Below, one piece after another: positions 21,561 through 31,830 of a stretch of DNA of 64,000 nucleotides (its first letter is position 1; every line of letters starts with the position of its first letter). The stretch lies in contig NC_071347.1 in the NCBI RefSeq assembly GCF_027744825.2, positions 15,232,501 through 15,296,500 of the forward strand, in the 5' to 3' direction. A program made the position numbers and the translations under genes. This DNA comes from Synchiropus splendidus. Taxonomy: Eukaryota > Chordata > Actinopteri > Syngnathiformes > Callionymidae. The notes beneath the pieces are model-generated. The model made no database searches and had not been told where the DNA came from. It worked only from the letters and a program-made list of their open reading frames with translations.

Positions 21561-21589
21561 GTCTGTCTTTGTGTGAAGGGCCAGCCGTG

Positions 21590-21935
21590 GAAAATCCCTC
21601 ACCTCATTATGAGAAAGGGAAGATTAATTGACCAGTTCACTAACTGGCAGCCTGAAGACCATATCAACTTAGCGGCGGCGCTCACCAATTAAGACTAGAC
21701 TACAGCACCTTCTCTTTTAGCGGGAGTAATCCGTTTTAATGGCATTAGTCTGTGTCGTCTGCCGAGGGAGATCAAGGCTCCGCTGCCCTTTGTCAAAGGC
21801 ACAGAAACGGCTACGGGCCTTGACAGCCAGATTTAGTGTTGCTGGTCGCAGGGGTTGGTGCCCACTCAGGTTGTAATAAACATGCACTCGCACCAGCTAA
21901 TCCATTTCATTAACAACAGGCTAATGGAAATGCTG
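21590..21935. promoter_or_regulatory. Candidate conserved non-coding element
   Basis: About 340 repeat-free bases of moderate GC contain ggaagattaattgaccag, gctcaccaattaagac, ccgttttaatggcattag, tttgtcaaaggcacag (an ACAAAG/SOX-TCF-like core) and a TAAT-rich end ccatttcattaacaac. The mix of homeodomain and SOX/TCF-type cores in a long unique block is typical of vertebrate developmental enhancers. Not verified by alignment. Confidence 0.38.
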
Positions 21936-22099
21936 TGGTAATATAAATGTCAAGGCGCCAGGTTGTTCATTCGCCCCCGATGAGAACTCAATTCTTCCAA
22001 CTCATTTGCAGAGGCATGAGATACTTTCATGGGAGGTATAAAGGAGTAAGAACAATTTCTTGTCTTAATAATGCTGATAATAACAACACTGACTTCAAC

Positions 22100-22545
22100 A
22101 GGACCTGGCCTGGGGGCCAAATGCGGCCCTTTGACTGTGTTTATCTGGCCCTCCTGGAGTCAGAGTGAAACTATACTGGCATTGTCGCTGACATTTTTGT
22201 CTCCTCCATTGTTTTTTGTTCATGACGATGCAACTGAAACATAACTTTTCTCATTTGATAATTTTTCTAAGATGTTCGTCTTTTCCGTTGGCTATTTCCT
22301 GTCCCTTAGAATTGAAAGTCGATTTTGAAATGTGGGAGACACATCTTTAAATGGAATGTGGGTAAAATGGAATAAAACCCAACAAACCAAAACATTAAAT
22401 GTGCATTTTTAAAGCGTAATTTCATAATCATACACAATGTCATCACTTGATTTTTATTTTCAATATTCTCTTACCCTCCTTTCTTTGGGTTTGACGGCCC
22501 CTCGCAACGGTCACAATATATAACCTGGCCCCTTAGGATACTCTG
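22100..22545. mobile_element. Possible decayed hAT-type element
   Basis: The left end has cctgggggccaaatgcggcc and the right end ctggccccttagg after a gacggcccctcgcaac block. Such 'ggccaaatgcggccc' ends occur in fish hAT-related non-autonomous elements. The terminal repeats are too diverged to align confidently by eye. Confidence 0.35.
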
Positions 22546-22579
22546 CTATAGAGGATCAACTGACGCAGCCCATCCTAAC

Positions 22580-23096
22580 TCCCATGGCGTAATAAATTGA
22601 CATTGGAAAAGTGGATTTTTGCGTCCTATACTGACACCAAAGACAGCCTTCGCCGTTGCATGTTAGGCGCTTGAATAGAGTCATGAAATGTTTTCCTTCC
22701 TGTGTAGCGTTCCAGGCGCGTGTCACGGGGGAACGCAAGGTGCAGGGAGACGTTCAGAAACAGCCTTCACTGAACTACAATGGTGTCACTTGCTATATCT
22801 AACCACTGATGTGGCAGTCCTCCTTACTTACACATGGCCGTTTGAAGGGTTTTAAATAGCAGTTGGCGCTTTGTTATGTGTAGAAAGAAAGGCCATTCCT
22901 CGCCTTACTTAACCCCAACCTTCGCCATTCCTTTACGTGACACGCTGCCCACAGCGTCAGGATAAGCCTCGGATGCCAGAACATGCTTGAATTGAACGCC
23001 TACTGCGTCAACATGCAACGCTGAAGGCTGCCTTCGGCGTCAGTATTGGACGCAAAAGTCCACGTTCCGAGTGTCAATATACTATGCCACTGGAGA
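22580..23096. mobile_element. Foldback element with long inverted repeats
   Basis: The left arm (about 22580-22740) has taataaattgacattgg, ggatttttgcgtcctatact and gccttcgccgttgcatgtt. The right arm (about 22930-23096) has the same order when reverse-complemented: tagtatattgacactcgg, gacttttgcgtccaatactg and gccttcagcgttgcatgtt, followed by a shared block near acgtgacacgctg and gcgtgtcacgg. The arms are about 160 bp and differ by small indels. The 190-bp loop holds no ORF of note. It is a MITE or foldback transposon of unknown superfamily. Confidence 0.75.
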
Positions 23097-23635
23097 TGTA
23101 ACACCGGATCTGCAACCATAATAACTTCATAGGTAGTTGGAACAGAGCTGCTTTCAAGTGGTTCTAAATCCTGTTCTTAGTCCAATTGTCAACTATTAGA
23201 TTTAAAAAAATATATTTGGTGGAGGAAATTATGTTTAATATGGCAACCGATTCAATGATTCACATGAAAAAAAACTATAAAGGGTACTTTAAAAAAAAAC
23301 GTATTTGTGAACAGATTTGGAGCGTGGTGCACAGATGTTTCCAAATGTCACAAGCGCCCTCCTCCATGCGTGACAACAACCCAAAGTGGAGAGCGTACAG
23401 CAGCGTTTGTCAGCTGCAGGGAACAACAGTTGAGTCACGAGAAGCCGTATATAATTGATGTGTGCAATGAAAGACGGCCCGTGTGCTTTGCTGATAGAAT
23501 CTACGAAAGGAAGCGCGGCGCTAAATGAGTTCCCTGAAACTGGACTATCTTGGTCACAGTTGTTGTTAATGTCCATGGTGATGTTTGGAAGAGCTCCCCC
23601 AGCCAAAGTGGGCCATTAGTCTGAGGTCAGCTTTT
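23097..23635. other. Intergenic, nothing recognised
   Basis: A-rich pieces near 23266-23300. Opposed ORFs at 23186-23606 have no family features. Confidence 0.4.
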
Positions 23636-23639
23636 CTTG

Positions 23640-23830
23640 CAGTCTAATGTAGTAGTAGATCATGACACCACTCGGTAAAGAAGTCAGTCTTGCAGTTGTA
23701 GTAGAAGTCTTTAAATTAGGAGGGACAAAAGTTTGAGGCATAAAGCCGTAGCAGTAGAAGTGATAGAAGAAGACGTCGTAGACATAGCGGTAAAAGATGT
23801 AGCGGTACTTTTATGAGTTGACACTTCACT
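23640..23830. repeat. Degenerate GTAGAA/GTAGTA triplet sequence
   Basis: Imperfect triplets (gtagtagtagatc, ttgtagtagaagtc, gtagcagtagaagtgatag, gatgtagcggtac) resemble the start of the window. This is an old trinucleotide microsatellite with many substitutions. Confidence 0.6.
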
Positions 23831-24845
23831 CAGAGTCTGTATCAGACAACGTGGGCGTTTTAAGTCGAAAAACACTTCCACGCAATAAAGCTAAATTCTA
23901 CCTCACTGTGCCATTGATTGACCGTGACATTTAGAGGTGCTGATCCCCTTCATTTCCACTTTAAACCCACATGCAAACAAGGAGAAAGACAGCTCAGTTC
24001 TACCTTCAAACTCATGTTGATGTTGCTGTTAAATGTGGAGTTTTATCGTCTGTCTATTAAAAGCCCTTAAAACAACTGGAAGGTGCGACTTCAAAAAAAG
24101 GTGTCAGAGTTCTGGTGCCAACACCTGTCAAGTTCCCTGTTTGTCTGTGACTCCAATAGCAACTCTGACTTTGACATAAAGCATACAACACATACACACG
24201 AGCACACGCTCTATCTCACTTTGCGTCTTGTACACTGGAGGGGGCGAACTGAGTGCTGAGGCGATGTCACCCTCACTCTCCTCAGAAAGCCATTATGGAT
24301 ATGAAGCTAATACACTCGGCAGATACTGCATGCATCTCTCTCGCTGAGAGTCACGTATTCCTCGTGGGTGATCTGCAAAATTGGTTGACATCTTCGCGAC
24401 TTCAATTAACCTCTGATTTGACTCTCAGTGTTGTCCATTTATCGCAGAAAAATGAACTAAAGAGGAGCACTGGTGGGAACAGGAGCATTGTCTCCTAACA
24501 TTGACCATCTCCTGTGTTTGACCTAATTCTTCTCAATTCCAGAGGGTGACTGAGATGGAGCCAACATGTATGTCATCAGAAGGTGCTGACATTCTCCACA
24601 GCAGGGTTAATGCAGGTCTGAGCTTTGTTGCACTCATTGACCACTGTTGGGTTCAAAGTTAAGGACAATTGTTGATCAAGATCTTCCAGTGAACAAAGTG
24701 GTTTTTAAACTCTTAAAAATGGTGGAACAGCGAGACATTTAAAAGAAGCCATTGACACGATCCACCACATCACAGTGTGTGGGCTTGCATACTCTGTCTG
24801 AAGCAGGAAGCCTACTCACCCCAGCTCCCATCACAAGGCTAAACA
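23831..24845. other. Intergenic, nothing recognised
   Basis: The part 24290-24430 (gcagatactgcatgcatctc, then cttcaattaacctctgattt) is repeat-free and could be regulatory, but the evidence is weak. No exon seen. Confidence 0.4.
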
Positions 24846-24849
24846 GCTA

Positions 24850-25586
24850 CAGTGGTGCCGCGGTTTTCGAACGTCTTGGAATCCGAACAAATCGGAATTC
24901 AAACAAAAATGTCTTGATTTTTTTGCTTCGGATTTCGAATGAAAATCCAGGACTCGAACGCCCCTGAAAAAAGCCGGAAAAAACACAACGTGCGGGACCG
25001 ATCGGCTGACCCACGACGCGCTTTGTTATTGTGTATAACGCAGCCTCTGTATGCAGACGTGTCCCGTTAGCTATATTTACTGACAGTTTTTTCTTCATAT
25101 TGAGGTGTAAAACCTTCCCTGTCTCCACACTGGACCGTGGTAGAGCGTCACAGGGGAGGTGCTCGCTCTCTACACCTCCGAGGCTGGAGCGCTCACTCCA
25201 GGGTTTGATGTCCTGTTGTGGGCTGGAGCTGGGACAGGGATGAGGCGAGTCTGGGACAGAGCGTGACTTGGTTTATGACTTTGTCACAGCCAAACTGCAC
25301 AGAAGCGCACATTCAGAGCTGGACACGCACCGGGCACCTCTTCACTTCTGGAGAGACGTCACTCACTCGGCAACCCCTCCCACATGCAGCGGCCACACAC
25401 ATAGAGGAACAGCGCACCTGCAGCAGACACTCTACATTCACTCCTACAAAAGACTATTTTAAGGCTTGGAACGCATTGTTTCTTTTTCCATTCATTGTTA
25501 TGGGAAAAATCGATTCTGATTTCGAACAATTCGCGATTCGAACGGCCGTCTGGAACGAATTGTGGTCGAGAACCGAGGTACCACTG
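24850..25586 (+). mobile_element. Short TIR transposon, family A, longest copy (737 bp)
   Basis: The element is flanked by TA at 24848-24849 and 25587-25588. The left end is cagtggtgccgcggttttcg and the right end aaccgaggtaccactg; these are inverted repeats of about 25-30 bp with further subterminal matches (gaacgaattgtggtcgaga). Internal blocks define the family: tttgcttcggatttcgaa, cgcagcctctgtatgcaga, the aggggaggtgctcgctc block and the catgcagcggccacacac block. There is no transposase-length ORF. The 128-codon ORF (25218-25604) crosses the element end and is chance. TA flanks and CAG termini suggest a pogo/Tigger-like non-autonomous element (inference). Confidence 0.9.
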
Positions 25587-25589
25587 TAC

Positions 25590-27415
25590 AAACAAAGCAA
25601 GTAAACAACTTCCAGGAAGGTTAAGGCATTGAATCTTGACGACCCAACCACCAGTGGCATCGAGCCGAACACAGTCAAGTCACTAGCAACCGAGCAACCT
25701 AAAAGACAGAAATGAGTGATCACGCCAGCAAAATTGAAGTTGTTTTACTTTAGTGTTTGCTGGATTTCATAAAATCACATTTCTTGCTTGACCGCTTGAC
25801 CCACAGAGTTGTGAAGTGAACAGTCCTTCAATAACATGCTGGATCCAGAAGGATCTCCGGATCACCAACATAATTTTTTCATCTGTTCCTTTACATTTCA
25901 AATATACCACCGTAAAGCTGATGGAAAATGACTTAGCTTTAGCCGGTGCTAAAGTCTTAAGCCAGGACGGAGAGTCCAATTTTAAAACTTTTTAAACTCC
26001 TAGCCGCACCCTCAGTTCAGGCACCTCCTTTTTTGTTGTTCGTGCCAATGAGTGAAAAGTGTAAACGTGATGTCCCACTATAAACTGTTCTATCAGTTAA
26101 ACAAGCGCGTGGAAGATCCTTACATGTCACTGCATCCACAGTATGTGACTTTCCAAAATGCTGTGATGACCTCCTTTTTAAATGCAGTAGAGATGCTCAT
26201 CCTTACAGCTTGAGAGTGTACTGATATCAGATTTCATATACCCCATCGACACGACATCTATAGAATTCCTCCGCCCTAGTTGTTAGCTTCTGATAGCTGA
26301 ACTTAAACTCCATATTCAAAAAGATCCCTTTGATGTTTTCTATATTTACTGGACCTATAATGGGTGAAAACTGCTGGGTTTTAATCGAATCCTTGATTTT
26401 TTTGTGAGGCTGATATTTTGTTGCGCTGCTAAACAATCTACACTTCATTAATTCACGTATTGAACTCGTCGCACATGATTTTATTGTCATATAATTGAGG
26501 TCACACTGTTTTAATTGAGGGAAATTGTACCGTGCAGCGCCTGAACACAAATGCCTTGCATTATTAAAACCCCCTCTTGTCAAACGTACGCTCAGATTCC
26601 ATTCAACAACACAACAAAGGTAGAGTAGCTCATGACTGCGGTTTGAACTCTCACTGTTGAGTTGACTGGAAGCAAAACAATACAAGCTTGAACGTTTCCT
26701 CAGAGGAGGTGAAATGTGAACAATATTGTGCATCACAGGAAGCCTTTCAAGTGGAGTTTCCTCTGAGACCACACCAAACATCACATGTAAGTGAGCAAAT
26801 CATTCTGAAGGAACAGTTGGGAGATCTCAACTCGGTAGCTCAACAGTTGGCGCCAGTATTTCCACAGCGAAGCACTCAAATCTGAACTGTTTTTTCAGCA
26901 ATTTTCATGCTGAGTCACAAAGACTACCAGACTAACAAGCAGAGGTTGTTTAGATCAAGAGCCTTCTGTGTGATCTGGGAAGTCTGGGGCACCTCAGGGC
27001 ACCGTTCTGTCTCCTTTTCACAGTGAGTTGTTCTGGATCAAAGGTGGACTACTGATGGAGCAGGAGACCTCCAGCCACCATGGAGAGGCACAACTTTGAA
27101 ATTGTGACGGCCAACAAAGAACGGGGTGTTCACCTCAACAACAAACGGACCACATCGCACATTATCGAAGCCGTCAAAGGAGGCAGGTGTAGCAGCACTA
27201 CTGGCTAGCACACCACTCTTCAGAGTCGCAGGTGAAGGACCTGATGACTGGAGAAAAACCCCTTGAACAAACTGTTTCAGAGACTCAACACCTCCACACT
27301 GAACATAACATATGTCTCGTTTTATTTAATTTTCTTTGTTGTTAAAGAGTGCACTGTATTATTTCTCTGCTTGTGTTGAGAGGACACTGTTGTTATGCAG
27401 TTACATTCTTACAAT
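25590..27415. other. Intergenic, one longish ORF
   Basis: No exon or repeat is recognised. The longest ORF of the whole window lies here on the minus strand (26784-26227) and is listed separately. Confidence 0.45.
26227..26784 (-). CDS. 185-aa ORF of uncertain status
   Basis: The ATG at 26784 begins MMFGVVSEETPLERLPVMHN and the ORF ends in RCRVDGVYEI. It has no signal peptide, transmembrane helix or motif that I recognise, and amino-acid use is unbiased (many S, R, C), as in translated non-coding DNA. With about 41% GC, one ORF of this length in 64 kb is only mildly unexpected. No polyadenylation or promoter pattern is evident. Most likely chance. Confidence 0.12.
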   Translation of the reverse strand: MMFGVVSEETPLERLPVMHNIVHISPPLRKRSSLYCFASSQLNSESSNRSHELLYLCCVVEWNLSVRLTRGGFNNARHLCSGAARYNFPQLKQCDLNYMTIKSCATSSIRELMKCRLFSSATKYQPHKKIKDSIKTQQFSPIIGPVNIENIKGIFLNMEFKFSYQKLTTRAEEFYRCRVDGVYEI

Positions 27416-27420
27416 ACATT

Positions 27421-27655
27421 CTTAGTCTGTGGTCCCCGGCTATGGAATGTCCAACCTCCCCATGTTAGACAGGCACCATCACTGACCACTTTTAAATCTC
27501 TTCTAGTAATTTTTGGTGAATCTGCCCTGTTTTAATTTTTGTTTTTAATGTCTCTTTTATCCTGATTTTACAGTTGCACAGCACTTAGTGACGATCTTGT
27601 ATTGCTTTTAAGTGCTTTATTAATAAATATGGTATGGTAATATGGTATGGTATAA
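27421..27655 (+). mobile_element. 3' end of a teleost LINE with tandem tail
   Basis: The block order gtggtccccggctatggaat, ccatgttagacaggcacc, ctgaccacttttaaatctc, then a T-rich stretch, gcacagcacttagtg, aagtgctttattaataaa and a short tandem tail (tatggtatggta) is that of a fish non-LTR retrotransposon 3' end. A coding remnant WNVQ/LP.MLDRHHH.PLLNL is detectable. It is 5'-truncated, as usual for LINE insertions. Confidence 0.65.
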
Positions 27656-28000
27656 TATGTAATAAACTGTTTATAAAACTAGTTTTCACCACAGACACTT
27701 CAAAAATGTAAAAGCATTTTGAGATACTCTTAAAAGAAGAATCTATTTTTTTATGTTTTCAAATAACAGCATGAGCATTTTAGAATTTTAAGAACAAATC
27801 ACTGGGTTGAAACCACGTCTGAAATGCTTGAAAATACAGACCATGAATGGGAGCTTATGGAGCCTATTTCTGGTGAATGTTATTTTACATCACAAACATA
27901 AAACGAAACACAGCATTTCACTTGATTCTTGTCGAAGCAACAAAGACTCCTGACTATGGACTGTTACATTGAATTGCTAATGAGGTGTGAACACTGGTGA
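27656..28000. other. Intergenic, nothing recognised
   Basis: AT-rich, no exon or repeat supported. Confidence 0.4.
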
Positions 28001-28160
28001 CATCAGAGGTTCAGGCCACAAACACAGATGGCCCTCATGATCCAGCGGCGTGACCTGAATGTCCTCGGTGTAGTTCAACTCTACGGCGAGGTTATACAGA
28101 GCCCCAGATCTCGCAGAGCTGGAGTGCGGGTTCAACGTCAATCACAGTAATGTCAGCTGA
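28000..28160 (-). CDS. Coding-like segment, unassigned
   Basis: On the minus strand one frame is open from about 28143 to 27979 and reads LNPHSSSARSGALYNLAVEL, then NYTEDIQVTPLDHEGH. It has protein-like composition and higher GC than its surroundings. An acceptor-like cctcaccag lies upstream (complement of about 28163-28171). The plus strand is also open here (MALMIQRRDLNVLGVVQLYG), which weakens the case. I recognise no family. It could be a lone exon, a pseudogene piece or chance. Confidence 0.15.
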
Positions 28161-28735
28161 CACACTGGTGAGGGCGGTGACAGGGCAAGGTTATGTGTCA
28201 GAGTGTGCTCGTGGCCCGCTCCAAGACCGCGACTGCCAGAGCTTTGTCTCATGTGAGGGGTCGCCCTCGGGGTTTTGGATCCAAATTATTTACCCTACTA
28301 CAGTTACACTGAACCTTTAAGCAAATTGCTCCACAGCCCCCTGGCTGCAAGCCTGAAATTGTACCCACATCAGCCAAAAAGCACAGCAACAGTCCCTGAC
28401 AAGCCCTGATAATATGAATACGGCTTGTTTTTATGACCTGATATCACTCAAACACTGCAGTCACAAGACTGCTGTTGACCTTTGCATCTATTTCTCCCGT
28501 ATTCGCTCATGAGTCAGCGTGAGAAATGACTTATTTCTGCTGTTATTATGATGTCGATTGACGTGAGAGTACAGCTTGTCTCTGGACATCCCTGATGGCT
28601 AGTAACTGTGAAATCGTATAGCTATTTTTTTCTTTCATTTTGCACACGGCACATTATGGTTGCATGGATCAGAACATATTGTTCAGTATCCTGCGCTCTG
28701 ATAGGCTTGGCAAAGTAGCATCACAAGTTATAACG
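28161..28735. other. Intergenic, nothing recognised
   Basis: No repeat or gene recognised. Balanced composition, possibly containing regulatory sequence around 28430-28570, without firm evidence. Confidence 0.35.
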
Positions 28736-28739
28736 TTAT

Positions 28740-29180
28740 ATGCAAATATGGATTCTGTCCGTTCCTTTTGTACCTATTTCTGCAGGTTTCCACAAAGCTT
28801 ACAGATACCGTCCAAATGGAGCCATACTGCCAAAAAACTGTGGGGGCAGTGTTGCTGTTACTACCCGATACGTAGCTCTAATGAGACACGAAGAAGACGT
28901 AATGGCGGAAAGTCTCCGTCCTCCAGTCACGATATATTTAATGGGCTAACTCACCAATAGCGCTGCCGCCATCATCTATACCTCTTCCACAGTCGCCATG
29001 CTTGTTTTGGAGTTTGTTGTTGTCATAAACATTTGACTCTGGGCTGCTCCCCCGGTGGTATATTGGTGAATAGCAATACCAACGTAAAGGACACATGGAT
29101 GCCATCAGTGACAGTAACATCCATTGAAACGGATGATAAGAACTTCATACATAAAGGGAGCATAAATGGAGCTACAGACA
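28740..29180 (+). repeat. Dispersed repeat family C, plus-oriented copy
   Basis: The part 28740-28940 is homologous to the reverse complement of 9225-9440. The following part (gcttgttttggagtttgttg, then ctctgggctgctccccc, tattggtgaatagcaatacc, acatccattgaaacggatga) has the look of the same longer element, but its partner at 9 kb is missing. No transposase ORF seen. Confidence 0.7.
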
Positions 29181-29322
29181 GCATTCAGCAACCCGTGTTA
29201 GCCTAGCGCCCTTCACCTTCAAGTCTTTATCGGCTGTTGGTTTTGTGATGTTTGAAAAAGAAAAAAGTTTAAAGGTGTTTCAAGCCATAGAGTGACAGGA
29301 CAACGTTTTGTATCGTCTATAG

Positions 29323-29490
29323 ATTCTGGTGCTGAAGCAAAGCTCCAGCGGAGAAGAGTTTGTGAAACAGCTCGACTTGTCAAGTGAAGGGAAAGCAAAG
29401 GTTTTTAAGAATATGACCAAGGTTTTTGTTAGGCTTCAATATATTGAAGTAGGGATGTCTCTGGTATTATTTAATATTTCTGGGGAGTAA
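29323..29490 (+). CDS. Coding-like 55-codon segment, unassigned
   Basis: It is preceded directly by an acceptor-like tatcgtctatag. The frame reads ILVLKQSSSGEEFVKQLDLS, SEGKAKVFKNMTKVFVRLQY and continues to a stop at 29488-29490. The first 30 residues are strongly protein-like; the later part (IEVGMSLVLFNISGE) is not. A donor could lie after GKAK. There is faint resemblance to the segment before the P-loop of ZFYVE1-type proteins, too weak to name it. Confidence 0.15.
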   Translation: MLVLKQSSSGEEFVKQLDLSSEGKAKVFKNMTKVFVRLQYIEVGMSLVLFNISGE

Positions 29491-30590
29491 GGCAAAACTT
29501 GCGTTTCAGTTTGAATGAATTTGGTATATTACTGAATCAAAAGATGGACCCCACAACAAAATATTGTTTTTTGCATCAGTTTGACAATGGCACAATAAAT
29601 CACGATTGTGGCTATATTCAAGTTTTTATATTACCTTATTTAAACTAAATCTCCTTTAATGTCTTGAAAATATTTGTACAAGAATTTCAATTTATAAAGA
29701 TGCGTATTCAAGTCATTCAGTGGTATTAATTCTTGGAAAAGATTTGGAACTTGTCGATAACAAGACAAAAATGTAAATTTTTTGAAGTATTGAATGCATA
29801 AGGAGAATGTATAAAGTATAAAAAGTTCGGCTTTTTTGCGACATGAAAACGGAACACATCACACTCAGCTGAAATAAAAGTGTTTACGCGAACGTGCTGG
29901 GAGGGATGTGTTTAAGTGCAACAGTGTGTTGATCTGGGCTGAACCTCCTACTGTTTGAGTCCCGGGGCCACTGAGAAGATTAGCTAAGTCAAGTCTGTTG
30001 GGTCAACAAGAGGCCAACACTTTGAAAAACGGTTTAATGAAGCATCCTGATCAGAGCAGCAGAGATTTGTCACGGGGAACTTTAACCTCCCGTTTGGCTT
30101 TGGTGAGGGTGCGAGTGGCTTAAATATCCACAGTCTTCCTGGGACGGAGGTCGGACTATTCTTAGTGCTGCAGCTCGGAGCGCGTGTTGTTTCTTCACAG
30201 CATGGAAAATAGCCTGAAATGTGTCACCCCTCCGACAGCGCAGTAAAGTTTTATGACAACATGTGATCCCAACATGCAGTGATGATGTTTGGATGTCTGC
30301 AGGTCCACTGATGATGGATTGTTGAATCAGACCCCTCTGAGAAGTGAATCACATTCACTTGAGGAGTTGACGTTAAATCAATAAACATCTGAACTCTTGC
30401 CGTGACCCTGGGGCCGTAAAGATTTAATTTGGTTTCCCTCAACAACTTCTTCAAGAGCCCTGCTGATTTCCAAGATGAGCCTCTGGTCACCTGTGATCCA
30501 TCAGAACATCCACTCAGAGGAGCCCACACGAACATGATCGGATAAAAGAAAAAACAACTACTGCTTCTCAATATTATTAGATTAGAAGCC
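29491..30590. other. Intergenic, nothing recognised
   Basis: AT-rich to about 29840, then mixed. The 106-codon minus-strand ORF at 30571-30251 has no family features. Confidence 0.45.
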
Positions 30591-30591
30591 T

Positions 30592-30765
30592 CCCGTGTGA
30601 GGTGTTCCAGCCATGTCCCACTGGAGGGAGGCCTTGGGTCTCACCATGCTGGAGAGAATACGATTCACAGTTGACCTGTACGTCTCAGTATTCCCATAGT
30701 CTGGGCACCTTTACTTCATCTGCTGCCTCCAAAACCCGACATAAATGGATGGAATAATTTAGACT
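30592..30765 (+). mobile_element. 3' tail of a teleost LINE (type 1)
   Basis: It reads gtgaggtgttccagccatgt, cccactggagggaggc, ctggagagaatacgattcac, tctgctgcctccaaaacccg and ataaatggatggaataa. This is the closing part of the 3' region whose earlier part is at 13961-14055, with the typical aatggatgg end. It is decayed and non-coding. Confidence 0.7.
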
Positions 30766-31147
30766 ATGATATGAGACCTTTTACTGAGGCTCTTTCTTTT
30801 GTCATGTAGTAGGTAAAGCTACCTTGTTGAGTGGCATTTAGTGGCAAACACTATCAATATAAGTGTCTTGGTTTTATTCAGTTCTACTTTTGTCTCTGTT
30901 GGACCAGTATTTTTATCAACTTTATAGAAGGTGGACAAGTGCTCTTGTGAGAACAGCACAGTGGAGGGTAGCATTACACCACATGTAAAAAAGGAAAGTC
31001 AAGACACAAACTGACTAAAATGAAACGGTGTGTCCATGTTAAACAAGAGGAAGAATCTCCCCAAAAACATCACTGGTCGGCCCGTTCACAAAATAACGGA
31101 TACGGTGGTGGATTTGCTGGATTCGTGCGGACGGAACGCCTATCTGA
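30766..31147. other. Intergenic, nothing recognised
   Basis: No repeat or exon recognised. Confidence 0.4.
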
Positions 31148-31830
31148 CTAGAGATGTACATTGGCAGGTATCTTGCAATATGATACATACACCGATATAG
31201 AAGTGGTGATACGATACATAGCGATATATTGCGATATTTTATGCTCAGCAATAGATTGTAACAAGACCCATCATTTTAATGGTCGGAAAATCAGATATTG
31301 GAGTACAATAGTATGTGCATGAAAACAAGTTTATTGCTATGATATCAGACTTTTCAGTTAAATTTCGGAAATGCAGCAGCATATCCAAGTATCTATATAC
31401 AAGCAACATCCGACTTCTGACCTGCTCGACTTACGTCCACCCGTACTTACGACCACGGCCAGCAGATGCTTATTTTATTTATTCAATGTCTGGCACCGCA
31501 GCACGTAGCAGCCCGACAACGTGCACGACAGTATCCCAGCATCTCACTCTCACACAGTGATCTACCGCTACAGTAGTACCTACTGTATAACCCTCGCATT
31601 GGCTATTGTATTCGACTTACATCCAATAAATATTTTATTAAATATGAATATATTAATTTATTACATTTGTTGAATATATATTAAATATTGATATAGCCGA
31701 CTTAAAAGATCAAGACAGTTTCACACAATCAAGTATCACAATATTTGAGCAAAAATATTGAAACAACATTGTGCAATAAAGTATCGCGATATATGATCAA
31801 ATCAATATTTTCTTTCACGCCTACTGCATA
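31148..31830 (+). repeat. Dispersed repeat family B, long copy with nested insertion
   Basis: The left part starts gagatgtacattggcaggta and is rich in cgatac/gcgatat words; the right part ends caatcaagtatcacaatatt, cgcgatatatgatcaaat. Both match the 7389-7705 copy. From about 31408 to 31700 an unrelated segment (ctgctcgacttacgtccacc, acttacgaccacgg, acagtagtacctactgtata, tattcgacttacatcc) interrupts the family. It looks like another short transposon nested inside. Confidence 0.6.

Noticed and set aside
25218..25604. 128-aa ORF in the family A element as a transposase
   Set aside because: It crosses the right terminal repeat and shows no DDD/DDE or helix-turn-helix features.
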